Assembly (NCBI RefSeq): GCF_000092065.1
Contig: NC_009369.1
Coordinates: 186,001 to 250,000, forward strand
Source: Ostreococcus lucimarinus CCE9901
Taxonomy: Eukaryota > Chlorophyta > Mamiellophyceae > Mamiellales > Bathycoccaceae
Direction: 5' to 3'
Length of the DNA stretch: 64,000 nucleotides
Under the pieces are notes generated by a model. That model made no database searches. It was not told where the DNA came from and saw nothing but the letters and a program-made list of their open reading frames with translations. Made by a program: the position numbers and the translations under genes. This document shows, piece after piece, positions 15,376 to 23,879 of this stretch; position 1 is the stretch's first letter; each line of letters starts with the position of its first letter.

Positions 15376-17196
15376 CTATCGCCGCGCTCGCTCGACGTGG
15401 GAGCGAGTGTGTGGGGTGTGGTACATGCGCGCCCAAGCGGCGAGGGCCTCGCGTCGGAACGGCGGTCGGTCCACCGCCGTGTCGCCGCCGAGCAAGAACG
15501 TGGCCAAACAACGCGATCCTTCGTCATCGTGACGGCCGCCCCACACTGCATCAATGCCGGTGAGTGCGAAAAAGGCTTCTCCTGGAGGCGGGGCGCCGTT
15601 TGGGGGCCAGTCTTCTCCCGACCAATACGAAGAATCGCGACCGGCGTCTGGAAAAAATTCAAAGCCGCAATGTGCCCCACAGCGCGGGCACAAGATCGGT
15701 AGCCATGCGTATCCTTCGAACCAAGAAAACTCAGGATGTGGCTCATCGGTATCCAGGACGACATCGGTGGTTCGATCGAGGAGCTCGTACGGACTCGTCG
15801 ACCAAAGCTCGCGCAAGCTTTCATTTTCGACAGTGCTCAAATCGACGGCGTTGCGCGCAAAGACCGCGTATCTATCGTACCAACCTCCGGGATTGAAAAA
15901 GATTTTACTCCTGACCGCAGTCGGAACAGTGTCTCGCAACTCAACAGAATCGGTGCGGAATCCGTCGATGTTTGAAAATTGCCGCATCATTCGAGTCGTC
16001 GTCAATACGAAGCCGCATCGATGCGTCACCGGAACGTGATTTGGCGGCATGACGGCTTCGAGCTGCAACCTGCTTAAAATCAAAGACAGACGAGAGTACG
16101 CGTCATCAATCGAGAGGACGAGCCAGCGAAACTGAGTGTCCAAAGCGATCGAAGGTATGGCATGAAGACACCAAAATGAAAATTCCGAGGGATGTCTGGC
16201 GCCGACGGGAAGCGACTCCTCGACGACTTGACGCAATGCCTCTTCCTTCCACGCGACTGCGTCCGTGAACTCGCGTTTGCTTTCGCTCAGGTAATCTAAA
16301 ATTTTTCCCATCAATTTTCTGCTATCGTGCACTCGATTATCGCGCTTGTGCACCCCCAGAGTATAAACGTTGATGCCGCTCGGCGCGAAGACGTCGTCGA
16401 GCGCGACGGGTGGGAACAACGACATGTCGTGCATGCTGTTGAAAGCGTTCTCTCGCGCCTTTGTCGTGTCGAAATCATCGGGAAACTCGCACCAAACGAT
16501 GTTTAACGCGCGGAACTCCACGAAGCAGGGCGTCCGATGAATCCATTGACACAGCGTCCCGACGCATCCAAACGTCGCCCCTCTCGCCGGCTCGTGCCCC
16601 TCTTCGGTCACACCGGTCGCATTCGACGCATCGAGCGCGAACACCACCAATCCCGTCGAGCGTCGCCGGACGGCACCGTCATCCCCATCATCGAGCGAGC
16701 CGTCTCGAAACGCGTCCTCGGGCGTCGTCGTCTCGCGCGTCCCCTCCAACCCCCAACCTTGCTCGACGCCATCGCGCGCGTACGCCACCAACTCTCGCGT
16801 TCGTCTCGCCGCGCTTCGCCGTCGCCACAACCACGTCGCGCTCTCCGTCGGCGCCTCGATCCTTTCTCCCGGCACTAATCCCGCGAGCGCCGACGTCGCC
16901 TCGACGAACGCGCACGGCGGCGCCGCGTCCATCTTCGACCCACCGCCTCGGCGTCCGCGGTCGTACCTCCACGCGCGCGCGCGCGCGCTTTCGACCGCTC
17001 TCCCGTACGTCTCGAACGCCCGCTTCGCGTCGATCCATCGTCGCGCGGCGTCGCCGTTCGTCTCGAACGCGTCCACCGCGTCGTCGTTCGCGGCGACGCC
17101 TCGACCGAGCGCGGCGACGTCGGCGCGATCGCGCGCGCCGTCGCCGCGTCCCGTGCGCACGGTGACGCGCGGGTACGCGTCGTCGAAGAGGTCCAT
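15376..17196 (-). CDS. cereblon-like CRL4 substrate receptor (LON-like plus CULT domain)
   Basis: 606 aa. The C-terminal CULT domain is clear: FSWFEGYAWLPILCPRCGAH near residues 490-510 aligns with the cereblon SWFPGYAW...C..C..H motif. Upstream, FFNPGGWYDRYAVF aligns with its VNPHGYVHE segment, and a helical region (LPVGARHPSEFSFWCLHAIP) with the helical linker that binds DDB1 in animals. The LON-like part is at residues 100-270. Cereblon links substrates to the CUL4-DDB1 ubiquitin ligase. Relative to human cereblon, the aromatic pocket keeps two of three Trp residues; the third (W400) is Phe and H378 is Phe. The second zinc Cys pair is present, but the first is reduced to one Cys (THRC). 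It is longer than the roughly 440-residue animal protein because of N-terminal inserts. Confidence 0.75.
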   Translation of the reverse strand: MDLFDDAYPRVTVRTGRGDGARDRADVAALGRGVAANDDAVDAFETNGDAARRWIDAKRAFETYGRAVESARARAWRYDRGRRGGGSKMDAAPPCAFVEATSALAGLVPGERIEAPTESATWLWRRRSAARRTRELVAYARDGVEQGWGLEGTRETTTPEDAFRDGSLDDGDDGAVRRRSTGLVVFALDASNATGVTEEGHEPARGATFGCVGTLCQWIHRTPCFVEFRALNIVWCEFPDDFDTTKARENAFNSMHDMSLFPPVALDDVFAPSGINVYTLGVHKRDNRVHDSRKLMGKILDYLSESKREFTDAVAWKEEALRQVVEESLPVGARHPSEFSFWCLHAIPSIALDTQFRWLVLSIDDAYSRLSLILSRLQLEAVMPPNHVPVTHRCGFVLTTTRMMRQFSNIDGFRTDSVELRDTVPTAVRSKIFFNPGGWYDRYAVFARNAVDLSTVENESLRELWSTSPYELLDRTTDVVLDTDEPHPEFSWFEGYAWLPILCPRCGAHCGFEFFPDAGRDSSYWSGEDWPPNGAPPPGEAFFALTGIDAVWGGRHDDEGSRCLATFLLGGDTAVDRPPFRREALAAWARMYHTPHTRSHVERARR

Positions 17197-17309
17197 GCGC
17201 GGCGCCGCGCGACGACGACGACGACGACGGCGACGCGCGGCGACGTGCCGGTAACACTATTCGTTTTCATCACTCCGCGACGCACGACGACGGGTGTTGC
17301 GCGCGCGCG

Positions 17310-18683
17310 ATGGGCGCGCGCGCGCGATGGGCGCGCGCGATGGCGGCGGTGACGATGGTGACGCTCGCGACGTCGATCGCGGCGGCCGAACGCGTCGAAC
17401 GGGAGGACGCGGTGCGAATGTATTACGTCAACGCGCGCGGTGCGACGACGAAGCGATTGGAGATGGAGCGCGCGGTGGTGGCGCTGGACGCGCGCGCGCG
17501 AAGGATCGAGCGCGTGGACGCGAAGAGACGATCGACGCTGCTGATGACGTACGAAACGGCGACGTGTGGACGCGGAAGATTCGCGCCGAGCGCGCACGCG
17601 GAGCGACGAGAACGATTCGGCGAGGAGTACTTGAACGCGCTGGGGACGTCGCTGTCGCACCTGGAGGCGGTGTACGCGGCGTACGACGACGGGGCGAGCG
17701 TTGCGTTGATCATGGAGGACGATGCGCGATGGGACTTGCTGCCGACGTGGTCGAGCGATTTGGAGAAATTCGTGGAGCGGTTGCCGGAAGACTGGACCGT
17801 GACGCAGTTGTCGGCGCTCGGCGATTACGCCGAGACGACGAAATTGTTTTACGATTGGCAGCGCGAGCGAAAGAATGCGCCGGGACAGAGTTTGACGACA
17901 TTACCCAAAGGTTCGCGGCGTTTGAGCGGTACGCAGGCGTATCTGATCAGTCGTAAGGGGATGAGTAGATTAGTGAAGGCGTATCGATCGCCTGCTGGAA
18001 AAACGGATGTGTGTTCAATGACGTGCGTGGAGCTCGAGGAGTGCGTCTTGGCCGACGGTGTGCACTTGGATGAGAAGTATAGAGTCGCCACGCCGCCACT
18101 ATTTGTCGAACGCTCCCCAAGCAGCGACTTTCTCGATTCGTCGCGAAATATGATTCTCAGCTGGGCCGTCTCGCTGTCGCTGACTCAAGGCAAGGCGGCA
18201 AATTTGCGCATGGACGGAGATATGATTCGCGATGTTTTGGCGGAAGGCTTGAAAGTTCCCGAACACTTGAAGCCCAACACGTTCATGGAGCATTTCAATT
18301 ACCATTGCAAGCTCAATCACGGCGGTGGTTCAAAGTGTTCGATCAAAAAGGCGTACTTGGTCAACCAAAAGCCGCCACGGATGGAAGAGCCAGCTCTGGC
18401 CGAAGAAGCGCCCGTAGACGCCGAAGAAAATTTCCGAGGTCACAATGCATCCGCATTAGGTCGCGTGGTGATGTCTCGTCGAGATCTCGCTCCGAAAGAA
18501 ACGAGTATCTGGTCCGAGTATTCCAAATCGACGCCCTTCATTTCGATGTTCGTCTTCGGCGCGTTGACGACGTTTGTGCTCGCGGCGAGCTTCGTGTTCG
18601 CCAAAACACGCCCCGAGTCGTCCAGGGACGAGTTACAGACCATTCTCCCTATAGATCCGCAAACTGAGGAGTATTATTCCTAA
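17310..18683 (+). CDS. GT25-family glycosyltransferase, membrane-anchored
   Basis: 457 aa. N-terminal signal sequence (MAAVTMVTLATSIAAA). A GT25 domain follows: MYYVNARGATTKRLEMERAV at the start, then GTSLSHLEAVYAAY and VALIMEDDARWD with the acidic metal-binding motif, and later RRLSGTQAYLISRKGMSRLV. GT25 enzymes include bacterial LPS galactosyltransferases and the animal collagen galactosyltransferase. A membrane span near residues 415-435 (FISMFVFGALTTFVLAASF) leaves a short acidic cytosolic tail, so this looks like a type I membrane protein of the ER or Golgi. Acceptor unknown. Only 113 bp separate its ATG from the divergent cereblon-like gene. Confidence 0.82.
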   Translation: MGARARWARAMAAVTMVTLATSIAAAERVEREDAVRMYYVNARGATTKRLEMERAVVALDARARRIERVDAKRRSTLLMTYETATCGRGRFAPSAHAERRERFGEEYLNALGTSLSHLEAVYAAYDDGASVALIMEDDARWDLLPTWSSDLEKFVERLPEDWTVTQLSALGDYAETTKLFYDWQRERKNAPGQSLTTLPKGSRRLSGTQAYLISRKGMSRLVKAYRSPAGKTDVCSMTCVELEECVLADGVHLDEKYRVATPPLFVERSPSSDFLDSSRNMILSWAVSLSLTQGKAANLRMDGDMIRDVLAEGLKVPEHLKPNTFMEHFNYHCKLNHGGGSKCSIKKAYLVNQKPPRMEEPALAEEAPVDAEENFRGHNASALGRVVMSRRDLAPKETSIWSEYSKSTPFISMFVFGALTTFVLAASFVFAKTRPESSRDELQTILPIDPQTEEYYS

Positions 18684-18723
18684 TAATAAATCTTTGTTGT
18701 ATTAAAGACACCTAGCTATAGCT

Positions 18724-19269
18724 CTATTCGTCCGACTCTGGCGGTTGCATTCGTTTCGCGTTTATAATCTTGTCCTTCAGCTCGGTGTAGTCCCCGGTGA
18801 AATCGAAAATCAACCCGAGATTGTCCACAATCTGATGCCACACCTCGCACTCACCACACTGCACCCACATCGTCCCCCGTTCGAGGACCTCAGGGTTGAT
18901 CATCCGCATCGTTCGCCCCTCGCACTTGTTACACGTAAACGTCATCTGCACGCGCCGTCGCGTTCGCGGCAGCTGCACGCTCGCTCGCCCCTCTTCTTCG
19001 CCCTCGTCATCGCTTGACGATGTACCACCGTCACCCAAGACGTTGACGCGCGCCACCGATCGCGCGCGCGCGAGCGGGACGTCGTCGCGACGTCGCGCGA
19101 AGAGTCGCGTCGAGAGCGACGGCGCGCGCGCGAGGACGACCGAGGCGGCCCGAGAGCGACGCGCGACGCGCGAGGACGAGGGCGTGCATGCGGATGTTGT
19201 GCTGCGCTCGCGCGCACGCGCGAACGGCGACACGCGCCCCGGTCGGGCGAGGGTGAGGGCGAAGGACAT
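18724..19269 (-). CDS. DNL-type zinc-finger protein (HEP/Zim17-like), organellar
   Basis: 181 aa. The first 80 residues are Arg/Ser/Ala-rich (transit peptide), followed by an acidic stretch (SSSDDEGEEEG). The DNL zinc ribbon follows: FTCNKCEGRTMRMIN, CGECEVWHQIVDNLGLIFDF, with four Cys and the DNL tripeptide. Family members keep organellar Hsp70 chaperones soluble and active. The plastid is more likely than the mitochondrion given the Ser-rich transit peptide, but this is not certain. Its stop is only about 40 bp from the stop of the convergent GT25 gene. Confidence 0.9.
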   Translation of the reverse strand: MSFALTLARPGRVSPFARARERSTTSACTPSSSRVARRSRAASVVLARAPSLSTRLFARRRDDVPLARARSVARVNVLGDGGTSSSDDEGEEEGRASVQLPRTRRRVQMTFTCNKCEGRTMRMINPEVLERGTMWVQCGECEVWHQIVDNLGLIFDFTGDYTELKDKIINAKRMQPPESDE

Positions 19270-19455
19270 GACGCGCCGCGCGCGCTGCGTTGTGACGACG
19301 AGCTCACTCAGATGTGATTGATCGTTCTGGTCGCATATGAATTACATAACTCGCTATACATTCGGAACATCAATCACTGCTAGCAATCGTAATGACTAAA
19401 TCCGTCGTCGTTCTCCAAGCGCGTCATCGTCGCGCGCGTCGTCGCTTGCGCGAGC

Positions 19456-20789
19456 TTACGCGAGGGAGGCGAGGAGGGCGCTGGCGGTCTCTTGGACATC
19501 AGCAAGAAGCGCGGTGGCGGCTTCTTGGTCCTTTTGGCGGATGGAGAAGTCGAGGTTTTCGAGCTTCTTGTAGAAGGCCTTGGCTTGCGCGGCGTCCGCA
19601 CCCTTGATTTCGACGAGGTTGTTGATGTCGAAGCGGAGGGTACCGACTTGGCGGCGAAGCTCGTTGGACGCTTGGGTCCAGTACTTCTTGCCGACGTACT
19701 CACCAACATCCTTGTTGATGCGAGTCTATAAATCGTAAGTGGCACATTGCATCGTCAGTCTCTCATTCGTCGTCCTCGTCACGTTCGTCGTCGTCATTCG
19801 CCGCGTTTCGCGTCGAGCGCCGCACGCACCACAGACTCCGTCGCGCGCGCCGCGGTTTCCTTTTGCGAAAGCTTTTGGAAAGAGAAGCGGGACGGGCCAT
19901 CGGATCGCGGCTTTTGGTCCAATTCCAAGTCACGAGCCTTCGCGCGCACGAAATTTGTCAACAGTCAGTCTCGAGCTCTCGCGCGCGTTCGCTCGCCTCA
20001 ACCACCCTCCACTCGCCCGATCGATCGATCCGGGCGGATTCGAGCGAATCTCGCGAGATTCGAGGGCGCGACGCGATTTTACGCGTAAATAGCGCTTCGA
20101 GAGCGTTGAATACGGTATTCGACCCCCCGAATGGGTTTTCCACGCTCGCATCGATCGACGCGACCGGCCCGGGTTCGACCGGTCGTCCAGGTTCGACGCA
20201 CCTCGTAGATGAGCTGCAACCCGGTTTGGTTCTCCACGCGCTTGTCCGTGAGCTCGATGCCCGTCGCCGCGAACGCGGCCGGGGTCGCGCTCAAGACGAC
20301 CGCCGTGACGGCGGCGAGGGACACAGCCTGTGCGCGCGCGATAAAATCCAGCACACGCGCGATCGCGAGTTCGCACGCGACGCGCGCTCGAGCGTCGGAC
20401 GACGCGCGCGCGCGCGGGATGACGATCGATCGCGAATGCGATAGCGATCCACGCCCCGCGCGAATGTGCGCGCGCGTCGACGTCGAGCGCGCGTCGGTGG
20501 ACGCGATCGCGCGTTTACGGAGCGGGGCGATTCGGTCAGTCGAAATTCATTCGATCGTTCGCGCGCGTCCCGGGCGTCGAAAGCGCGTCGGACGCGTCGA
20601 CGCGTGCGCGATAGAATCGCATCATCACCATCGTTCGCGCTCGTATCAACCATCGATCGCTCGATCGCGGGTCCGTACCTTGTTCGCCGAGGCCTTGACG
20701 ACCGTGTTCGCCTTGACGGACTTCGAGGTGGTGATCTTTTGGGCGATGGCCTTACCGGTGAAGGCGGACGTGGACGCGGCGACAGACAT
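19456..20789 (-). CDS. PSBQ: photosystem II oxygen-evolving enhancer 3 (PsbQ), 4 exons
   Basis: Extrinsic lumenal subunit stabilising the oxygen-evolving complex. Exons in coding order: 20679..20789, 20202..20327, 19830..19937, 19456..19725; 204 aa, all junctions phase 0. Exon 1 (MSVAASTSAF...) is the stromal transit peptide. Exon 2 begins with a hydrophobic lumen signal (AVSLAAVTAVVLSATPAAFA) and leads into ELTDKRVENQTGLQLIYE. Exon 3 reads ARDLELDQKP..., and exon 4 contains KKYWTQASNELRRQVGTLRF, the PsbQ four-helix hallmark. Donors are GTACGG, GTGCGT and GTGCGT. Introns 2 and 3 have ACTGAC about 29 nt before AG, but intron 1 (351 nt) does not. Four exons in 1.3 kb makes it the most intron-dense gene here. 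A 12-G run lies upstream at 20878-20889. Confidence 0.93.
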
Positions 20790-20961
20790 GGTCGAACGTT
20801 CGTGTGCGATGCGAAGTGCGGGTCGCGCCGGGCGCGCGCGGGATCGGATCGAGGTCGCGGCGGACTCGAGGTCGCTCGGGGGGGGGGGGTCGGCGCGAGT
20901 CAGGATTCGACGTGTAGGGTTTTCGACACGAATGTCACAACATTAGGCGCGACGCGCACGA

Positions 20962-23802
20962 TTATACGGGCGTACCGCCCCGATCTCGATCTCGATCTCG
21001 ATCTCGATCTCGATCTCGATCCGCGGACTCGCGCGTGAAGCCGTCTCGACCGTTCTCGTTTGGGCAATACTTTGCCACGCCGTCGTCCGAGATGGGCACG
21101 ACAGATTGTTCGCCGGCGTCGTAACTGATCGACGGCGACCACACGAGCTGGATGGTTTCGCCGACGTTCTCGAAGGAGTGAATCCAACCGCACGGCATGA
21201 ATAAAATGTCGCCCGCCTCGACGACGGCGCCGAAGCCGCGCGAACGCGCGATTTTGGGTTGTTTGTCCAAGTCGACGTTGAAGGCGTTCCCCAGATAGAC
21301 GGGATTGTACAACTCTTCACCGCCGACGCGCGCGGAGAGCGGGTAGAGGTTTTCCTCATCGGCGCGATCCCAGACGACGGCGCGTTTCGAGCCTTGAACC
21401 ACTAAAACCATCACGTGAGCCGGTTTGGCGTGATGATGCGCGTGATACGCTCGAACGCCATCGCCACTGGCGAAGAGCATAAACTTTTTGAACTCCGTAG
21501 GTCGCTCGCGAAAGAGTATCTTGGAGATATACGACCAGTCTCCGCGCAATTTCGTTTCGACAGCTGCTTTGACGCGTTCGGCGAGTGCCGGACATTGTTC
21601 AATAATGTGCCACGAGTGTACGCTCGGTGGCCATAAATTATCCGCTGGGTGTAAAAAGTCCACGCCGCGTTTTCTGGCTATTTTGGATTCCCCCATCAAC
21701 TCACTATCGAAAAAATCTCTCAGTGTTTTAATCTTTCCTTTGCCTTCGAGAAAATCCAACGTTTCATTCAGCGTCAAACCTCGTGTCGTTTCGAGACGTT
21801 CGGAAAGATCTCGCAAAAGTTTTTGATGCGTCGTTTTCGTCATAGACTGGAACAATGGCACTATTTTCGACCCCAAGTCGGCGAATGCATCGCCGCATAA
21901 ATCTAAAATGAGCTCTCGCGTCACGACGCTTCGTAGCACAGTTGCAAGGTTAGCGTTTTCGATCACCACTGGTTGCCCTTCCTTGACGTATTTCCGCTCG
22001 AACGCGTCAATTGATAGTGTAGATGCGTCAACGCGCTCGATGTTGTTCCACTGAAAACTCGGATCGCTCGACGACAGCAGCAGCGGTATATCATCATGTT
22101 GCGGCGCCTCGACCGTCGGCGCGCGTTTGTTTCGTTGATGATCCTCAACTCTTTCGCCACGACCGAGGTTGGCTTGATCATCTTGAATTCGAACTAAAGA
22201 CTCTAGGAAAGACGTAACACTTTGGGCATCGTTCGGTCCGATGAAACTCTGTGCGATCGCATTCAACTCCTTATGATTTCGCACATACGGCCCAAAGTGT
22301 GACGTTTTCATCTCGCGTCTGGCTTTTAGTGACTCTTCCACGGGCCACGGACAATTTAATGGATCGCAACACGGCGCATTAATGTCATACTGACTTTCTG
22401 CTTGAAGCAAAGTAGTCTTAAGCGCACCCTCAAAGCCGTAACGATTCAATAAAGTCGCGCGATCTTTCAGAAAGGCGACATCTTCTTCGGCGATGCTGTA
22501 CTTTTCCATCAACTCCTCTATTGTTGCGTCAGTGACTTCCGCCAAAAACGCGCTAAACGTGGAAGGAAACGTGCGGTGAATGGCACCCCCCTCCACCCAA
22601 CATCTGTAATCTAAGATAGCTCCGATAGTCGGTGACCAGTTTCCGTTTTCAAGCTCCACGATGCACGCCGGTTTAGTTTCGTTGGCAGACTTTGCGTGGC
22701 ACCTTTCCATCCACGGCAAAGTTTTTTCTTTCTCATAGATCACATAACCTGCAACATAGTGCCAGTGATGGCGCGTCCCGGGAATGCTCACTGTGCTGGT
22801 TTCGTCCTCACGTTTCAACATGTCCTCGTTGTCTATCAGCATCAACGACCCTTTGGCTTCGTCGATGAAGATGTTGAATATATTTCTGTCGTGGTTACCA
22901 AGGAGGAAGTCCATCAGAGTCATCCCTATGACGTCCTCTCGCTTAAGTCGCGATACAACGAGAAAAAGTTCTTTCGTCATCATGTTCTGGCCTGGTCTGG
23001 CACCATTGATATCAGTTGGCGCGATTCCCTTTGCCCAGTCTGTGACGAGAACGTGAGTGTTTTGCTTTCCACCAAGAGAACGTGTGTCGCGTGGCGTGAA
23101 AAACTTCAAAGTCTTTGCCTCCGTAGGCGACACAAGTCGCCCGAACCCCATTGTTTCGATCAATCGATGGATGGCTGATATCCTTTCCGGGGATCGATCA
23201 CGCTGACTGTGGAAACCGCCACACGTTTCGTCAACCGGCGTCGCGTTTGCGTGTTGACGAAATTGTCCACGAATACCGCACCAAGCCTTGACGCTCACCT
23301 TTTTCCCTTCGCTCGTAACTCCTCGCAACACCATTGCCTCAGATTTGCCGACATACCTCCCTGGATTTCCCGCGTCGATGCGCTCAACTTTGACGTCGCA
23401 GTCGCAGCGCTCGCACCACCCACGCGAGTCGACGACGTCGTCTTCGCCCAGCTCGGAATGAGGCACGCATGTGGAGCAAGACGAACACGTCTCAAAGCTC
23501 GCGCGTGTACGCTTGTGATTTGTGTCTGCCCCGCGTTCATCGTCACTATCTTTCCGCACGTCGGCGTCGGCGTAATCAGCGTCAGCGACACCATCGGCGA
23601 GTTTCAGCGCTCTAACAGCAATCGTCTCGCGACGCGGCGACGTCCTCGTGAGTGCGACGGTGAGCACGCACACGAACGCGATAGAATAACACGGTGGTTT
23701 CCACCGCGCGGGCCTTCGACGCCTCTTCGTGGCGTGATGCCACATCGGAGGCGCGGAGTGACGTCGGGACGGCGACAAGCGAGAAGGCGTCGTAGAACGC
23801 AT
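20962..23802 (-). CDS. FAM20/four-jointed-like kinase domain fused to a JmjC domain, secretory
   Basis: 946 aa. An N-terminal anchor (YSIAFVCVLTVALT, about residues 40-53) is followed by a Cys-rich segment (SSCSTC...CERCDCD). Residues about 150-430 look like a secretory-pathway kinase of the FAM20/four-jointed type: VSVKAW (candidate ATP-binding Lys), DFLLGNHDRNIFNIF (catalytic loop) and LMLIDNEDM (metal-binding DN). Residues about 590-900 form a JmjC/cupin-8 domain ending GDILFMPCGWIHSFENVG, with the distal His. The usual H-x-D iron motif is replaced by a His-rich YHAHHHAKPAH. Such a lumenal protein could phosphorylate or hydroxylate glycoproteins, but that is speculative. The C-terminus is an Arg-Asp repeat. 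First ATG at 23802; the next, at 23745, keeps the anchor. Confidence 0.65.
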   Translation of the reverse strand: MRSTTPSRLSPSRRHSAPPMWHHATKRRRRPARWKPPCYSIAFVCVLTVALTRTSPRRETIAVRALKLADGVADADYADADVRKDSDDERGADTNHKRTRASFETCSSCSTCVPHSELGEDDVVDSRGWCERCDCDVKVERIDAGNPGRYVGKSEAMVLRGVTSEGKKVSVKAWCGIRGQFRQHANATPVDETCGGFHSQRDRSPERISAIHRLIETMGFGRLVSPTEAKTLKFFTPRDTRSLGGKQNTHVLVTDWAKGIAPTDINGARPGQNMMTKELFLVVSRLKREDVIGMTLMDFLLGNHDRNIFNIFIDEAKGSLMLIDNEDMLKREDETSTVSIPGTRHHWHYVAGYVIYEKEKTLPWMERCHAKSANETKPACIVELENGNWSPTIGAILDYRCWVEGGAIHRTFPSTFSAFLAEVTDATIEELMEKYSIAEEDVAFLKDRATLLNRYGFEGALKTTLLQAESQYDINAPCCDPLNCPWPVEESLKARREMKTSHFGPYVRNHKELNAIAQSFIGPNDAQSVTSFLESLVRIQDDQANLGRGERVEDHQRNKRAPTVEAPQHDDIPLLLSSSDPSFQWNNIERVDASTLSIDAFERKYVKEGQPVVIENANLATVLRSVVTRELILDLCGDAFADLGSKIVPLFQSMTKTTHQKLLRDLSERLETTRGLTLNETLDFLEGKGKIKTLRDFFDSELMGESKIARKRGVDFLHPADNLWPPSVHSWHIIEQCPALAERVKAAVETKLRGDWSYISKILFRERPTEFKKFMLFASGDGVRAYHAHHHAKPAHVMVLVVQGSKRAVVWDRADEENLYPLSARVGGEELYNPVYLGNAFNVDLDKQPKIARSRGFGAVVEAGDILFMPCGWIHSFENVGETIQLVWSPSISYDAGEQSVVPISDDGVAKYCPNENGRDGFTRESADRDRDRDRDRDRDRGGTPV
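20981..21020 (+). repeat. (CGATCT)n hexanucleotide microsatellite in coding sequence
   Basis: Six full copies plus a partial one encode the (Arg-Asp)n tail of the kinase-JmjC protein on the minus strand. The tail is the last 20 residues before the stop, so copy-number changes would be tolerated. Confidence 0.9.
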
Positions 23803-23879
23803 GGGAACTAAAGCGACGCGTGCGTAACGAATGCGCTGCTTCAATCACGATAAGTCTATCTATTGATTATTGCTTAATA

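Noticed and set aside
20160-20200. tRNA-like GGTTCGA motifs
   Set aside because: No cloverleaf can be drawn; the motif is common in this GC-rich sequence.
20535-20678. ACTGAC at 20535 as branch site of PsbQ intron 1
   Set aside because: It is more than 200 nt from the acceptor demanded by the protein; no nearer AG gives PsbQ sequence.
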